Below, in pieces: positions 8,041-14,772 of a stretch of DNA of 16,131 nt. Made by a program: the position numbers and the translations under genes. The notes beneath the pieces were generated by a model. It saw nothing but the letters and a program-made list of their open reading frames with translations. It was not told the DNA's origin and did no database searches. The number at the start of each line of letters is the position of its first letter. Positions within the stretch are counted from its first letter, which is position 1. The DNA lies in contig DASQSZ010000095.1 of assembly GCA_035642125.1 (NCBI GenBank), forward strand, positions 1 through 16,131, given 5' to 3'. The DNA is from CALAED01 sp937891035. Its GTDB lineage: Bacteria > Actinomycetota > Actinomycetes > Streptosporangiales > Streptosporangiaceae.

Positions 8041-8768
8041 GAGACGTCTCCAGCATGCACCCCGGCACGCTCCAGTGTCGAATTGAGGCGTTCCATGTCG
8101 CCGCGGCGCGGGATGCCGATGTAGTAGACCCGTCGACCCCGCGGACCGGCGTCGATCGATACTTGGATGCGGGATTCGTCCGTCGCCGCCACGTCGGCGT
8201 AGCGGCGATGGCCGAGATCGGTCAGCGGCACGAGGCGCTGGTTCGCCGACCCCATGAGCGGCCCGCCGTCGCCCAATCGCTCGACGTACGGCCCGGTCAC
8301 GACCGCGTCGCACCACGACAGGATCTCGCGCGCCCGCGCCGAACGCGTGAGCCGCGAGTACGCGTACCCCGAGTACACGAGCACGTCCACCTCGGCGTCG
8401 CCGCGGCCGCTCCCGTCCCCGCCGCCGCGGCCGCGCCACGCGTCGATGCCGCGCAGCAGCTCCGCCAGCGCGTCCGGCTGCTGGAACGGCTCGCCGCCGG
8501 AGATCGTCACCCCGTCGACCGGGCCGGGCAGCGAGTCCAGCCACCCGAGCACCGCACGAACCGGTACGGCCGTACGCGGGTCGGCGTCCCAGGTGTCGCG
8601 GGACAGGCAGCCCGGGCAGCCGATCGTGCATCCCTGGGTCCACAGGCCCGCCCGGGTGCCGGGGCCTAGGGCGGTGACGGGGTAGTGCGCCTTCGCCAGC
8701 AGCAGCGCGACGGCCGCCGGGGTCGAAGAGGCCGAGGGGGGTGAGGACGCGGAGGGGGTCGAGGTCAT
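8028..8768 (-). CDS. Radical-SAM activase-like protein with a single 4Fe-4S site (NrdG/PflA type)
   Basis: The product has 246 residues. The radical-SAM cysteine motif C-x3-C-x2-C is present as C47, C51 and C54 in WTQGCTIGCPGCLSRDTW, with the SAM-binding GGEP at 91-94 in GVTISGGEPFQQPDAL. This is the fold of the anaerobic ribonucleotide reductase activase (NrdG) and pyruvate formate-lyase activase. The C-terminal part (VYYIGIPRRGD) departs from those, and no glycyl-radical enzyme is encoded in the window. A short disordered Ser/Pro N-terminus precedes the domain, and a Gly/Arg/Asp-rich loop interrupts it at about 112-125. The ATG at 8768 overlaps the stop of the AAA+ gene (ATGA). A longer frame upstream exists but lies inside that gene. 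It probably modifies or activates a protein partner, and the AAA+ neighbour is the first suspect (inference). Confidence 0.85.
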   Translation of the reverse strand: MTSTPSASSPPSASSTPAAVALLLAKAHYPVTALGPGTRAGLWTQGCTIGCPGCLSRDTWDADPRTAVPVRAVLGWLDSLPGPVDGVTISGGEPFQQPDALAELLRGIDAWRGRGGGDGSGRGDAEVDVLVYSGYAYSRLTRSARAREILSWCDAVVTGPYVERLGDGGPLMGSANQRLVPLTDLGHRRYADVAATDESRIQVSIDAGPRGRRVYYIGIPRRGDMERLNSTLERAGVHAGDVSWRP

Positions 8769-10654
8769 GCCAGCGACAGCTCCACGATGCTGCCCTCGCG
8801 CCGAATGGCGGTCACGGTGACGCGGGAGCCGGGCGCGTGCTCGTGGTCGAACAGCGCGCGGGCGAGCGGATTGACGAAATACGACTCCAACGCCATCCCG
8901 ATGCCGCGGCCGCCCTTTTCCAGCTCGCTCGTGCACCATTTCTGCAGCGTCTCCAACACGTCGCCGCCGACGGCGAGGGTGAGCCGATGCTCGTCGGCCA
9001 CGCGCCGGCAGATGTTGGCCAGCTGTATGTCGAAGATGCGGGCCGCGGCCTTCGGGCCGATGAAATTGAAAATGACGATGTTGTCGCCGAATCTGTTGAG
9101 CAGCTCGGGCCGATTCAGCACCGTCGTGAAGTGGTCGGAAACAGCGGTCTTCAGACGATGTTCGATCTCGTCGTACGGCATGGCCGGCGAGATGTTCTGC
9201 ACCCGCCGCCCCGTCTGCGGGTCGTCGACGAACATCCCCAGGTTAGAGGTGAAGATAAGGATCGATTCCGAGAAATGCACGGTGTTGCCGCGCCCGTCCG
9301 TCAGCCGGCCGTCCTCGAGGATCTGCAGGAACTTGTCCAAGATGCGCGGATGCGCCTTCTCGATCTCATCGAACAAGATCACCCGGAACGGGTCCTCACG
9401 CACGGCGTTGGTGAGCTCACCGCCCGCCTCGTGCCCCACGTACCCGGGTGGCGAGCCGATGAGCCGGTCGCCCGCGTGCTCGGCGGAGAACTCGCTCATG
9501 TCGAAGCGCAGGTAGGCCGACTCGTCGCCGAACACGAGCGAGGTGATCGCCTTGGCCAGCTCGGTCTTGCCCGTGCCGGTCGGCCCGGCGAAGAACAGCA
9601 CGCCGCGCGGCCGGCTGCCGGACCGGCTGGCCTGGGCGCCGGACAGGCCGAGCACCGCCCGCTTGAGGATGTCGAGGGTCTTGGTCACCGCCTGCGGCTG
9701 GCCGACGACCCGGTCGGGCACGCGCTGCTCGCCGTCGAGTACGCGCTTGCGCAGGTGGCCGCGGCTCCACGGGTTGTCGAGCACACCCAGCTTGTACGTA
9801 CGGACCGCGTCCGGTAGGTCGGCGAGGGCGACATTGCGCTCCTTGGCCAGCCGGGTCACCTCGATCATGCTCTGCAAAGTGAGCCCGTCGGCCTGCTCGG
9901 CGAACGCGTCGCACGCCTCGGCGGCGACCAGATCGGCCCCCACGTTGGTGATGCCGAAGGCGCGGGCGAGCAGGCGGGCGGTCTCCTGCCGGTCGCCGAG
10001 GTGCGGCCGCGGCACGGTGATCTCGCGGATGTTCTCGTTGCCGGAGGTCAGCCACGGCGGCAGATCGCCGGGCCGTTCGACCAGCCAGATGATCGGGTTG
10101 TAGAGCGGCTTGGGCCGCGGCCCGTCAACCCGCACCGGGCTCGCGGTACGGGACAGCTTCGCGCAGAAGCGGAAGAAGTCGCGTTCGGCCGGTTCCAGGT
10201 CGGTGGGGGAGCGGGCGATCCTGGACGCCTCGTCGATCACGAACGCCGCCCGAACGGGTCCTTCCTCCGGGCGGGCCACGGCGGTCAGATGCCGGCGCAG
10301 CGCCTCGAGCGAGGGCTGTTCGTCGCCTTTGAGCTTGCCCAGCAACCGGGCCGCCGCAGTGCTGGCCTCTTGGGAAGACTCGGCGTCACCGCCGGGGTGG
10401 ATGCGCAGCCCGTCCACCGGGTCGTACACGAGCATGCAACTGTAGCCGCTGGTGCGCAGCGCCTCCCAGAGCAGGTCGCGCAGCGGCAGCAGCTGGGCCG
10501 GGCTGAACTCGTCGGGCCCCGGAGTCAGGAAGCTGTCGTGCAGGTTGCCGGACAAGATGTACTGCGAATGCACCGAAAGCGTGGCGTCCAGCTCCCGGAC
10601 GAAGGCCGGCCACCCCAACAGCCGCCCGCCGAGTGTCGGCTGATCGATGCTCAT
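8765..10654 (-). CDS. ClpB/ClpX-like AAA+ ATPase with degenerate N-terminal AAA domain
   Basis: The product has 629 residues. The C-terminal half is a complete Clp/Hsp100 D2-type AAA+ module: VVGQPQAV at 317-324, Walker A GPTGTGKT at 357-364, pore-loop GYVG at 404-407, Walker B VILFDE at 425-430, sensor-1 FTSN at 468-471, the arginine finger region ELLNRFGD at 517-524 and a sensor-2-like KGGRGIGMALES near the end. The N-terminal half (about 10-290) looks like a second AAA fold with a Walker-B-like AFVIDEASR (137-145) but no P-loop. It is therefore probably structural or target-binding. There is no Clp N-domain, M-domain or ClpP-binding IGF loop, so it is not ClpA, ClpB, ClpC or ClpX. A protein-remodelling role is inferred. 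Its ATG overlaps the stop of a 31-codon mini-ORF, which supplies its Shine-Dalgarno (GAAGGG). Confidence 0.87.
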   Translation of the reverse strand: MSIDQPTLGGRLLGWPAFVRELDATLSVHSQYILSGNLHDSFLTPGPDEFSPAQLLPLRDLLWEALRTSGYSCMLVYDPVDGLRIHPGGDAESSQEASTAAARLLGKLKGDEQPSLEALRRHLTAVARPEEGPVRAAFVIDEASRIARSPTDLEPAERDFFRFCAKLSRTASPVRVDGPRPKPLYNPIIWLVERPGDLPPWLTSGNENIREITVPRPHLGDRQETARLLARAFGITNVGADLVAAEACDAFAEQADGLTLQSMIEVTRLAKERNVALADLPDAVRTYKLGVLDNPWSRGHLRKRVLDGEQRVPDRVVGQPQAVTKTLDILKRAVLGLSGAQASRSGSRPRGVLFFAGPTGTGKTELAKAITSLVFGDESAYLRFDMSEFSAEHAGDRLIGSPPGYVGHEAGGELTNAVREDPFRVILFDEIEKAHPRILDKFLQILEDGRLTDGRGNTVHFSESILIFTSNLGMFVDDPQTGRRVQNISPAMPYDEIEHRLKTAVSDHFTTVLNRPELLNRFGDNIVIFNFIGPKAAARIFDIQLANICRRVADEHRLTLAVGGDVLETLQKWCTSELEKGGRGIGMALESYFVNPLARALFDHEHAPGSRVTVTAIRREGSIVELSLA

Positions 10655-10746
10655 TGGTCGCTCACCCTTCTCGTTCGCTGCGTGGACGGCTCGCCCGGAG
10701 GCTCGCCGGCCACTTCGCTCACTCGGCAGGCTCGCTCCCGGCTCAT
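10651..10746 (-). CDS. 31-aa mini-ORF coupled to the AAA+ gene (intact repeat copy)
   Basis: ATG at 10746 overlaps the stop of the preceding 20-codon ORF, and its own TGA (10651-10653) overlaps the ATG of the AAA+ gene, both as ATGA. The peptide starts MSRERACRVSEVAG and ends QRTRRVSDQ: basic, Pro/Gly-containing, with no known domain. It is 89/96 identical in DNA to the copy at 12187-12282. Its 3' end (GAAGGGTGAGCGACCA) serves as the ribosome-binding region of the AAA+ gene. Whether the peptide itself matters is doubtful. Confidence 0.5.
   Translation of the reverse strand: MSRERACRVSEVAGEPPGEPSTQRTRRVSDQ
10651..10746 (-). repeat. Intact copy 1 of a 96-bp ATGA-bounded repeat
   Basis: Begins ATGAGC and ends just into the next ATGAGC, so the element is bounded by the same six bases on both sides. 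It contains GGCGAGCC twice with an 11-nt period. Only 7 of 96 positions differ from the copy at 12187-12282. Confidence 0.85.
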
Positions 10747-10805
10747 TGGTCGCTCACCGTCCTCCGCGCTCGCTCCGCCCGGCCCTCGCGACGAACGGGG
10801 CTCAT
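10743..10805 (-). CDS. 20-aa mini-ORF, short relative of the repeat
   Basis: ATG at 10805, stop TGA at 10743-10745 overlapping the ATG of the 31-codon ORF. The peptide runs from MSPVRREG to ERARRTVSDQ. Its last ten residues resemble the end of the repeat peptide (RTRRVSDQ), and its final bases GGTGAGCGACCAATGAGC are identical to those before the AAA+ gene. It probably arose from the 3' part of the same element. A product is uncertain. Confidence 0.35.
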   Translation of the reverse strand: MSPVRREGRAERARRTVSDQ

Positions 10806-10852
10806 GAAGCAGGCTCTGTGAGCGTAACGCGAGGTCGAACCGGACCGGGCGG

Positions 10853-12079
10853 TCATCGGTGATCGCGGTCGCGCGGCTCGCCGCCGGGCCGCTCCCGGCC
10901 ACGCTCTTTGGTCTTGGCCTTGGCCGCAGGGGTCGTCCGGGCGCGCGGCGTCGCGGCGACGGGCAGGTGCTGCAGCCCGGGTTCGAGGCGCCACCGCACA
11001 TCGGAGCCGACCCCGGCCGCTGCGAGCCGGGCGCGCGCCTCCTCGAACGCCGCGCACCATTGCTCTTCGCGTTCGACGTCGAGACGGCGCTCGTCGTCAC
11101 TGCGCGGCGCCTCGGTACGCAGCAGGGCGGCGCGGATCTGGCTGGCGTCGTCGAGCCGCATCTTGACGGCGTGCCGCGGCCACTCCTCACGGGTGAGGAG
11201 CACCTCGCCGGCCTCGGCTGTCACCGTCTCGAACCCGGCGTCGACCTCGTATCCCATGTCGGTGAACGCCGAGGTGATCGCGTCGAGGACGTACTGACGT
11301 TCGGCCTCCTCCTGTTCGCGCGCCTCTTGGTCGGCCGCCTGGCGAGCGAGCTCGGCCCGCCGCCGCACGGCGTTCTCGGTGGCGCGCTGCACCCGCAGCC
11401 TGACCTCGGTGAGCAGGCCTTCGGCCGCGCTCGGCGTGGCCGCGCCGGCGACCCGTTGCGCCGCCTCTGTCACGTGCTGATAGTCGGCGGCCGCGGTGTC
11501 CGGCGGCAGCCGCGACAGCACCCGCCGCAACGCCTCAGCGGCCTGTGCCGGCTCGGCGGGCCGCGCCGGCTCAGCGGCCCACGGCTCGGCAGCCGATGGC
11601 TGGGCGGCCCCCGGCTCGCGATGGCCGACGTCGCTGGTCAATCCGGCGGCCGGGGTGTCGAAGATTCGGCCGGCCACGGCGGCCGCGACCCGCTCGGACA
11701 GGGCCCGTTCCGCTTCGCCGATCTCGACGTCGGCGCGCGAGCTCCAGGCCGCGAGATCGTCGGCCGACTGCGTGGCGATGGTCAGCGGCTCGGGCAGGAC
11801 ATGAAGGCGGACGCCGAACCGCTGCTCGGCTTGGCGCTGCGACTCGGCGAGCGCCGCGATCCTGGCGTTGTGGTCGAGTACGTCGCGGACCGCCCGGTCG
11901 TAACGTTCGAGCTCATCGACGGCGCCCTGCCTGGCCGCCGCCCGGACCGCGGCGAGCGCGGCGAGCGCCTCGGCTCCCGCGGCCCCGAGCCCGGCCGCCC
12001 GGCCGAGGGCCCTATTCAGGCCCAGGGTGAGCACCACCGCGGCATCAAGCGCGATGTCGGCCTCGACGCCACTGCTCAT
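10853..12079 (-). CDS. Ala-rich coiled-coil protein of unknown function
   Basis: The product has 408 residues. An Ala/Leu-rich helical N-terminal half includes RYDRAVRDVLDHNARIAAL and a Pro/Ala/Glu repeat region (AAEPWAAEPARPAEPA) at about 157-185. A long heptad-rich, charged helix follows at about 220-265 (VRRRAELARQAADQEAREQ), likely a coiled coil. Then comes a small alpha/beta domain beginning AFTDMGYEVDAGFETVTAEAGEV and reading through HAVKMRLDD to WCAAFEEARARLAAAGV and RRLEPG-like sequence, and a basic tail. No membrane segment or enzymatic motif is visible. Its place between a kinase and an AAA+ ATPase suggests an adaptor, scaffold or kinase substrate (inference). ATG12079 has GAGGAGGG about 10 nt upstream, in a region derived from the broken repeat copy. 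About 47 nt separate its stop from the next mini-ORF. Confidence 0.78.
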   Translation of the reverse strand: MSSGVEADIALDAAVVLTLGLNRALGRAAGLGAAGAEALAALAAVRAAARQGAVDELERYDRAVRDVLDHNARIAALAESQRQAEQRFGVRLHVLPEPLTIATQSADDLAAWSSRADVEIGEAERALSERVAAAVAGRIFDTPAAGLTSDVGHREPGAAQPSAAEPWAAEPARPAEPAQAAEALRRVLSRLPPDTAAADYQHVTEAAQRVAGAATPSAAEGLLTEVRLRVQRATENAVRRRAELARQAADQEAREQEEAERQYVLDAITSAFTDMGYEVDAGFETVTAEAGEVLLTREEWPRHAVKMRLDDASQIRAALLRTEAPRSDDERRLDVEREEQWCAAFEEARARLAAAGVGSDVRWRLEPGLQHLPVAATPRARTTPAAKAKTKERGRERPGGEPRDRDHR

Positions 12080-12190
12080 GGGTCGCTTACCCTCCTCGTT
12101 TGCTGCGCTGACGGCTGTGACTCTCCCACCCGCCCCGCCTGAAGGTTAGTCGGCCGCTCCGCTCACTCGGCGGGCTCGCTCGGCGCTCAT
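12080..12190 (-). repeat. Broken copy of the 96-bp repeat with replaced centre
   Basis: The first 42 nt (12190-12149) match the start of the intact copies, with about five differences. The last 35 nt before the coiled-coil gene (12114-12080) match their end, with about five differences. Between them, the 15 nt present in intact copies are replaced by 34 unrelated nt that begin with a TAA stop. The end still supplies GAGGAGGG as the ribosome-binding site of the coiled-coil gene. Confidence 0.7.
12146..12190 (-). CDS. 14-aa truncated mini-ORF of the broken repeat copy
   Basis: ATG at 12190 overlaps the stop of the upstream 31-codon ORF (ATGA). It reads MSAERARRVSGAAD and then TAA at 12146-12148. 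The loss of the second half leaves 66 nt before the coiled-coil gene, so direct coupling is broken here. It is probably a remnant. Confidence 0.25.
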   Translation of the reverse strand: MSAERARRVSGAAD

Positions 12191-12282
12191 GGCTCGCTCA
12201 CCCTTCTCGTTCGCTGCGCGGACGGCTCGCCCGGAGGCTCGCCGGCCGCTCCGCTCACTCGGCGGGCTCGCTCCCGGCGCAT
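12187..12282 (-). CDS. 31-aa mini-ORF after the kinase gene (intact repeat copy)
   Basis: ATG at 12282 lies 4 nt after the kinase stop. TGA at 12187-12189 overlaps the next ATG (ATGA). The peptide starts MRRERARRVSGAAG and ends QRTRRVSEP. It differs from its sister copy at seven residues, exactly matching seven base changes. A product is uncertain. Terminating ribosomes from the kinase gene could re-initiate here and be passed along the chain. Confidence 0.45.
   Translation of the reverse strand: MRRERARRVSGAAGEPPGEPSAQRTRRVSEP
12187..12282 (-). repeat. Intact copy 2 of the 96-bp ATGA-bounded repeat
   Basis: Same length and frame as the copy before the AAA+ gene, with 89 of 96 bases identical. 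The similarity continues a little into the upstream flank: GGAGGACGGCGTGAGCG at the 3' end of the kinase gene resembles GGAGGACGGTGAGCGACC upstream of the other copy. Confidence 0.85.
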
Positions 12283-12286
12283 CCGC

Positions 12287-14719
12287 TCACGCCGTCCTCC
12301 CAGCAGGTGGGCTCTGCCCGAGTACGTCGTGTTTGGTCCGCTCGTGCGTCTGGCGCCACCTGTGCTGCCGTACGCCCGCCGCGATCGTATGGGCGACTGG
12401 GACGACCACGACGATCAGCAACCACAGCGCACGGGAGATCGACAGCAGCGCGGGCAAGAACACGGTCGCCATGAACAGCACGAACAGCCCGACCGCAGCC
12501 AGCAGGCAGCCGCGTCCGCGCGATTCGCCGCGCCGCCGCCTCGCGCCCGACATCGCCCGCGACGCCCCACTCAGGCCGCGGCCGGCGAGGCCGAAGGTCT
12601 TGACCATCGCCGACCAGGGCCCCAGGGCCAAATAGTCCCGGCCCTGGCGGACGGCGAGGACGATCTCGGCGCCCAGCTGCACCGACCAGGCGGCCACCGA
12701 CAGCAAGACGAAGCCGCCCACGCCGAGCCCGAGGGTGTCCCCGGCGCCGCCGCCGCGCTCCAGGCTCAGGCCGGCGCCGACCAGCGCCCCGCCGACGACC
12801 CACACCGCGAGGACCGGCAGCATCCATGCCACGGCGCGGGCGACGGCGGCAGGCCGCCCGGCCCGGCGGACGCGTTCGCGGTCGGCCCAGTGGCGTTCGC
12901 GTTCGGCTGCCTGTTGCCGCGCCGCGTCCCGGTTACGTACGTACGTCTCGGCCTCCAGCGCGGCATCGGGCGCGGTGCGGATGACGGCCAGCAGGCGAAG
13001 CGGATCGTCGCCGGCGCCGTCGGCCAGCCAAGCGAACCAGGGCACCGGCTCACGTACCGAATCGCGCGCCCGCACGGCGGCCCTGGCGAGCATCTCGCCG
13101 GTCTCGACGGGTTTGGCGGCCAGCGCGAGAAGCGTGAGCAAGACGACCGGGGGCTCGTCCCGACCGGGTGCCCCGGCGTCGGGCAGCCTGCTCGCGGCCG
13201 GCTGCGGCAGCCGGTCGCGCAGCCAGCCGGCCAGTTCGTTCCACGCGGCCACCTGCCCGCGCCAGCGGGAGTCGGCCGCGGCGAGATCGTCGCCGCCCGC
13301 GAACCCGGCCAGCACCGGCAGCAGGTCGTGGTCCCACAGCCCACGTCCGATGAGGCACGCGGTGCGGTGGTCTGGGTGCGGGGCCTCGTTGGCGAGCGCG
13401 GCCAGCCCGGGCAGATCGTCCGCGGTGACGCGGCGACCGAGATAGTGCGGCGGCAGCGACGGGTCGAGCCAGCGCACCAGGTAGAGCAGCTTGACATCGG
13501 GTGGCCGCGGTCCCGTGAGGTGGGAATCGATCAGCTCGATACGCCCGGCGCCGCCGTCGGCGACGCTGCCGCCACCGCCTGCGTCGGCTTCGTCCACTCG
13601 GGCCAGCCAGTCGCGCAGCGTCCGCCACGCCTCGCCCGACTCGCCTCGCCCGAAGAAGAATCGAGCCGCCTCGTCCCAGTTGTCGACGAGGGCGGCGGCC
13701 AGCTCGGTGCGGTCGGTGTAACGGCGGCCGGCGAACGGCAGCCCGGGACCGTCGCCGCCGGCCGGGACCGGTCGAGTCGCACCCCCGGCGGGCGGCGCCG
13801 CCGGCTCCACGGCCACCGGGGGGCTGGCTCCGCCGCGCCACGCGTTGACCTCTGCCGCGGCCCAGCGGCGCCGCGGGTCGCGGGTGAGCAGGCCCTGGCA
13901 GAGCAGCCGCAGCCGCGGGTCGGCGATGTCGTCGTTGCCGATCGGCCGGGTGGCCAGGTGGTCGACGACCGCGGTCTCGCTCATCCCGGCGAACGGCTGC
14001 CGCCCGGTCGCCAGTTCGCGCACGATCATGCCGAGCGACCACCAGTCGCGGGCCGGCGACACCTGCCCGGACAGCGACTCTGGCGCCGCGTAGGCCAGCG
14101 TCCGCGACGACGAGGCGAACACCATGCTCTGCTCGATCACCTTGCTCAGCCCGAAGTCGGTGATGACCAGACGCAGCGGGTCCTGGCTCGCGACGAGCAC
14201 GTTCTCCGGTTTGAGGTCGCGATGGACGATGCCGGCGCGGTGCAGGAGGTCAACGCCGGCCGCGAGCTGCGCCGCCATCTCGGCGGCCCGCCCCGGCTCG
14301 AGCCCGGTGGCCGGGATCAGCGCGCGCAGATTGCCCGCCGGGGCGTACTCGATGACCTCGAAGTCGCGGTCGTCGGCGCGCCCGGTCTCGAAGATTCGTA
14401 CGACGTGGGGCGAGGCGAGTTCGGGGAGCTTGCGCCACACCTCGCGGTCGGCGCCGTATCCGCGTCGATAGATCTTCACGACGTAGTCGACGCCCTGGGC
14501 GTCGCGGACCAGCAGCAGATCCGACTCGGCGCCCTGAACGGGAAGCTCGCCGACGACGGCGAACCGTTCGGCGAGCGGGCCGGGCAGCCGGAGCAGCGCC
14601 GGGGCCGGACCGGCGAGCGGCGGCGGGGCGGCCGCGTCCCGGTGTGTCTCACCGGGCAGGTGACCACGGTGGTCGGCGTGGGTGACGCCGGGATCCCGCC
14701 GCGTCTCGAACTCGGCCAC
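12287..14719 (-). CDS. Ser/Thr protein kinase with C-terminal membrane domain
   Basis: The product has 810 residues. The kinase domain (about 50-298) has an atypical glycine loop (ELPVQGAESDLLLV), the beta-3 lysine K82 in VVKIYRR, the catalytic HRDLKPEN at 166-173, DFG at 188-190, APE at 212-214 and DWWSLG at 225-230, so it should be active. After a Pro/Ala/Gly linker comes a 330-600 region of unknown fold (YTDRTELAAALVDNW, LLYLVRWLDPSLPPHYLG), which may be a ligand- or partner-binding helical domain. A charged helix follows (QQAAERERHWADRERVRR), and then four membrane segments at about 625-650, 664-690, 737-760 and 763-783. The kinase would face the cytoplasm. GTG14719 is chosen as the start (MAEFETRR). 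Earlier frame is Arg-rich mirror of the nitrilase gene. It probably heads the FHA/AAA+ signalling operon, 53 nt after the nitrilase gene. Confidence 0.9.
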   Translation of the reverse strand: MAEFETRRDPGVTHADHRGHLPGETHRDAAAPPPLAGPAPALLRLPGPLAERFAVVGELPVQGAESDLLLVRDAQGVDYVVKIYRRGYGADREVWRKLPELASPHVVRIFETGRADDRDFEVIEYAPAGNLRALIPATGLEPGRAAEMAAQLAAGVDLLHRAGIVHRDLKPENVLVASQDPLRLVITDFGLSKVIEQSMVFASSSRTLAYAAPESLSGQVSPARDWWSLGMIVRELATGRQPFAGMSETAVVDHLATRPIGNDDIADPRLRLLCQGLLTRDPRRRWAAAEVNAWRGGASPPVAVEPAAPPAGGATRPVPAGGDGPGLPFAGRRYTDRTELAAALVDNWDEAARFFFGRGESGEAWRTLRDWLARVDEADAGGGGSVADGGAGRIELIDSHLTGPRPPDVKLLYLVRWLDPSLPPHYLGRRVTADDLPGLAALANEAPHPDHRTACLIGRGLWDHDLLPVLAGFAGGDDLAAADSRWRGQVAAWNELAGWLRDRLPQPAASRLPDAGAPGRDEPPVVLLTLLALAAKPVETGEMLARAAVRARDSVREPVPWFAWLADGAGDDPLRLLAVIRTAPDAALEAETYVRNRDAARQQAAERERHWADRERVRRAGRPAAVARAVAWMLPVLAVWVVGGALVGAGLSLERGGGAGDTLGLGVGGFVLLSVAAWSVQLGAEIVLAVRQGRDYLALGPWSAMVKTFGLAGRGLSGASRAMSGARRRRGESRGRGCLLAAVGLFVLFMATVFLPALLSISRALWLLIVVVVPVAHTIAAGVRQHRWRQTHERTKHDVLGQSPPAGRTA

Positions 14720-14772
14720 GGTCCGCCTCGCGCTTCGCTCTTCGGTGCGACTTGTTTGCTGCCGCAGCGAGC

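Noticed and set aside
8041..8643. N-terminal extension of the FHA gene to 517 codons
   Set aside because: The extra part lies wholly within the radical-SAM gene in another frame and is Arg/Ala-rich; a good start with GGAG is present at 8040.
10651..12282. CRISPR array or rho-independent terminator repeats
   Set aside because: Copies are few, of 96 bp, coding-frame-preserving and separated by genes, without regular spacers; no strong hairpin was evident in them.
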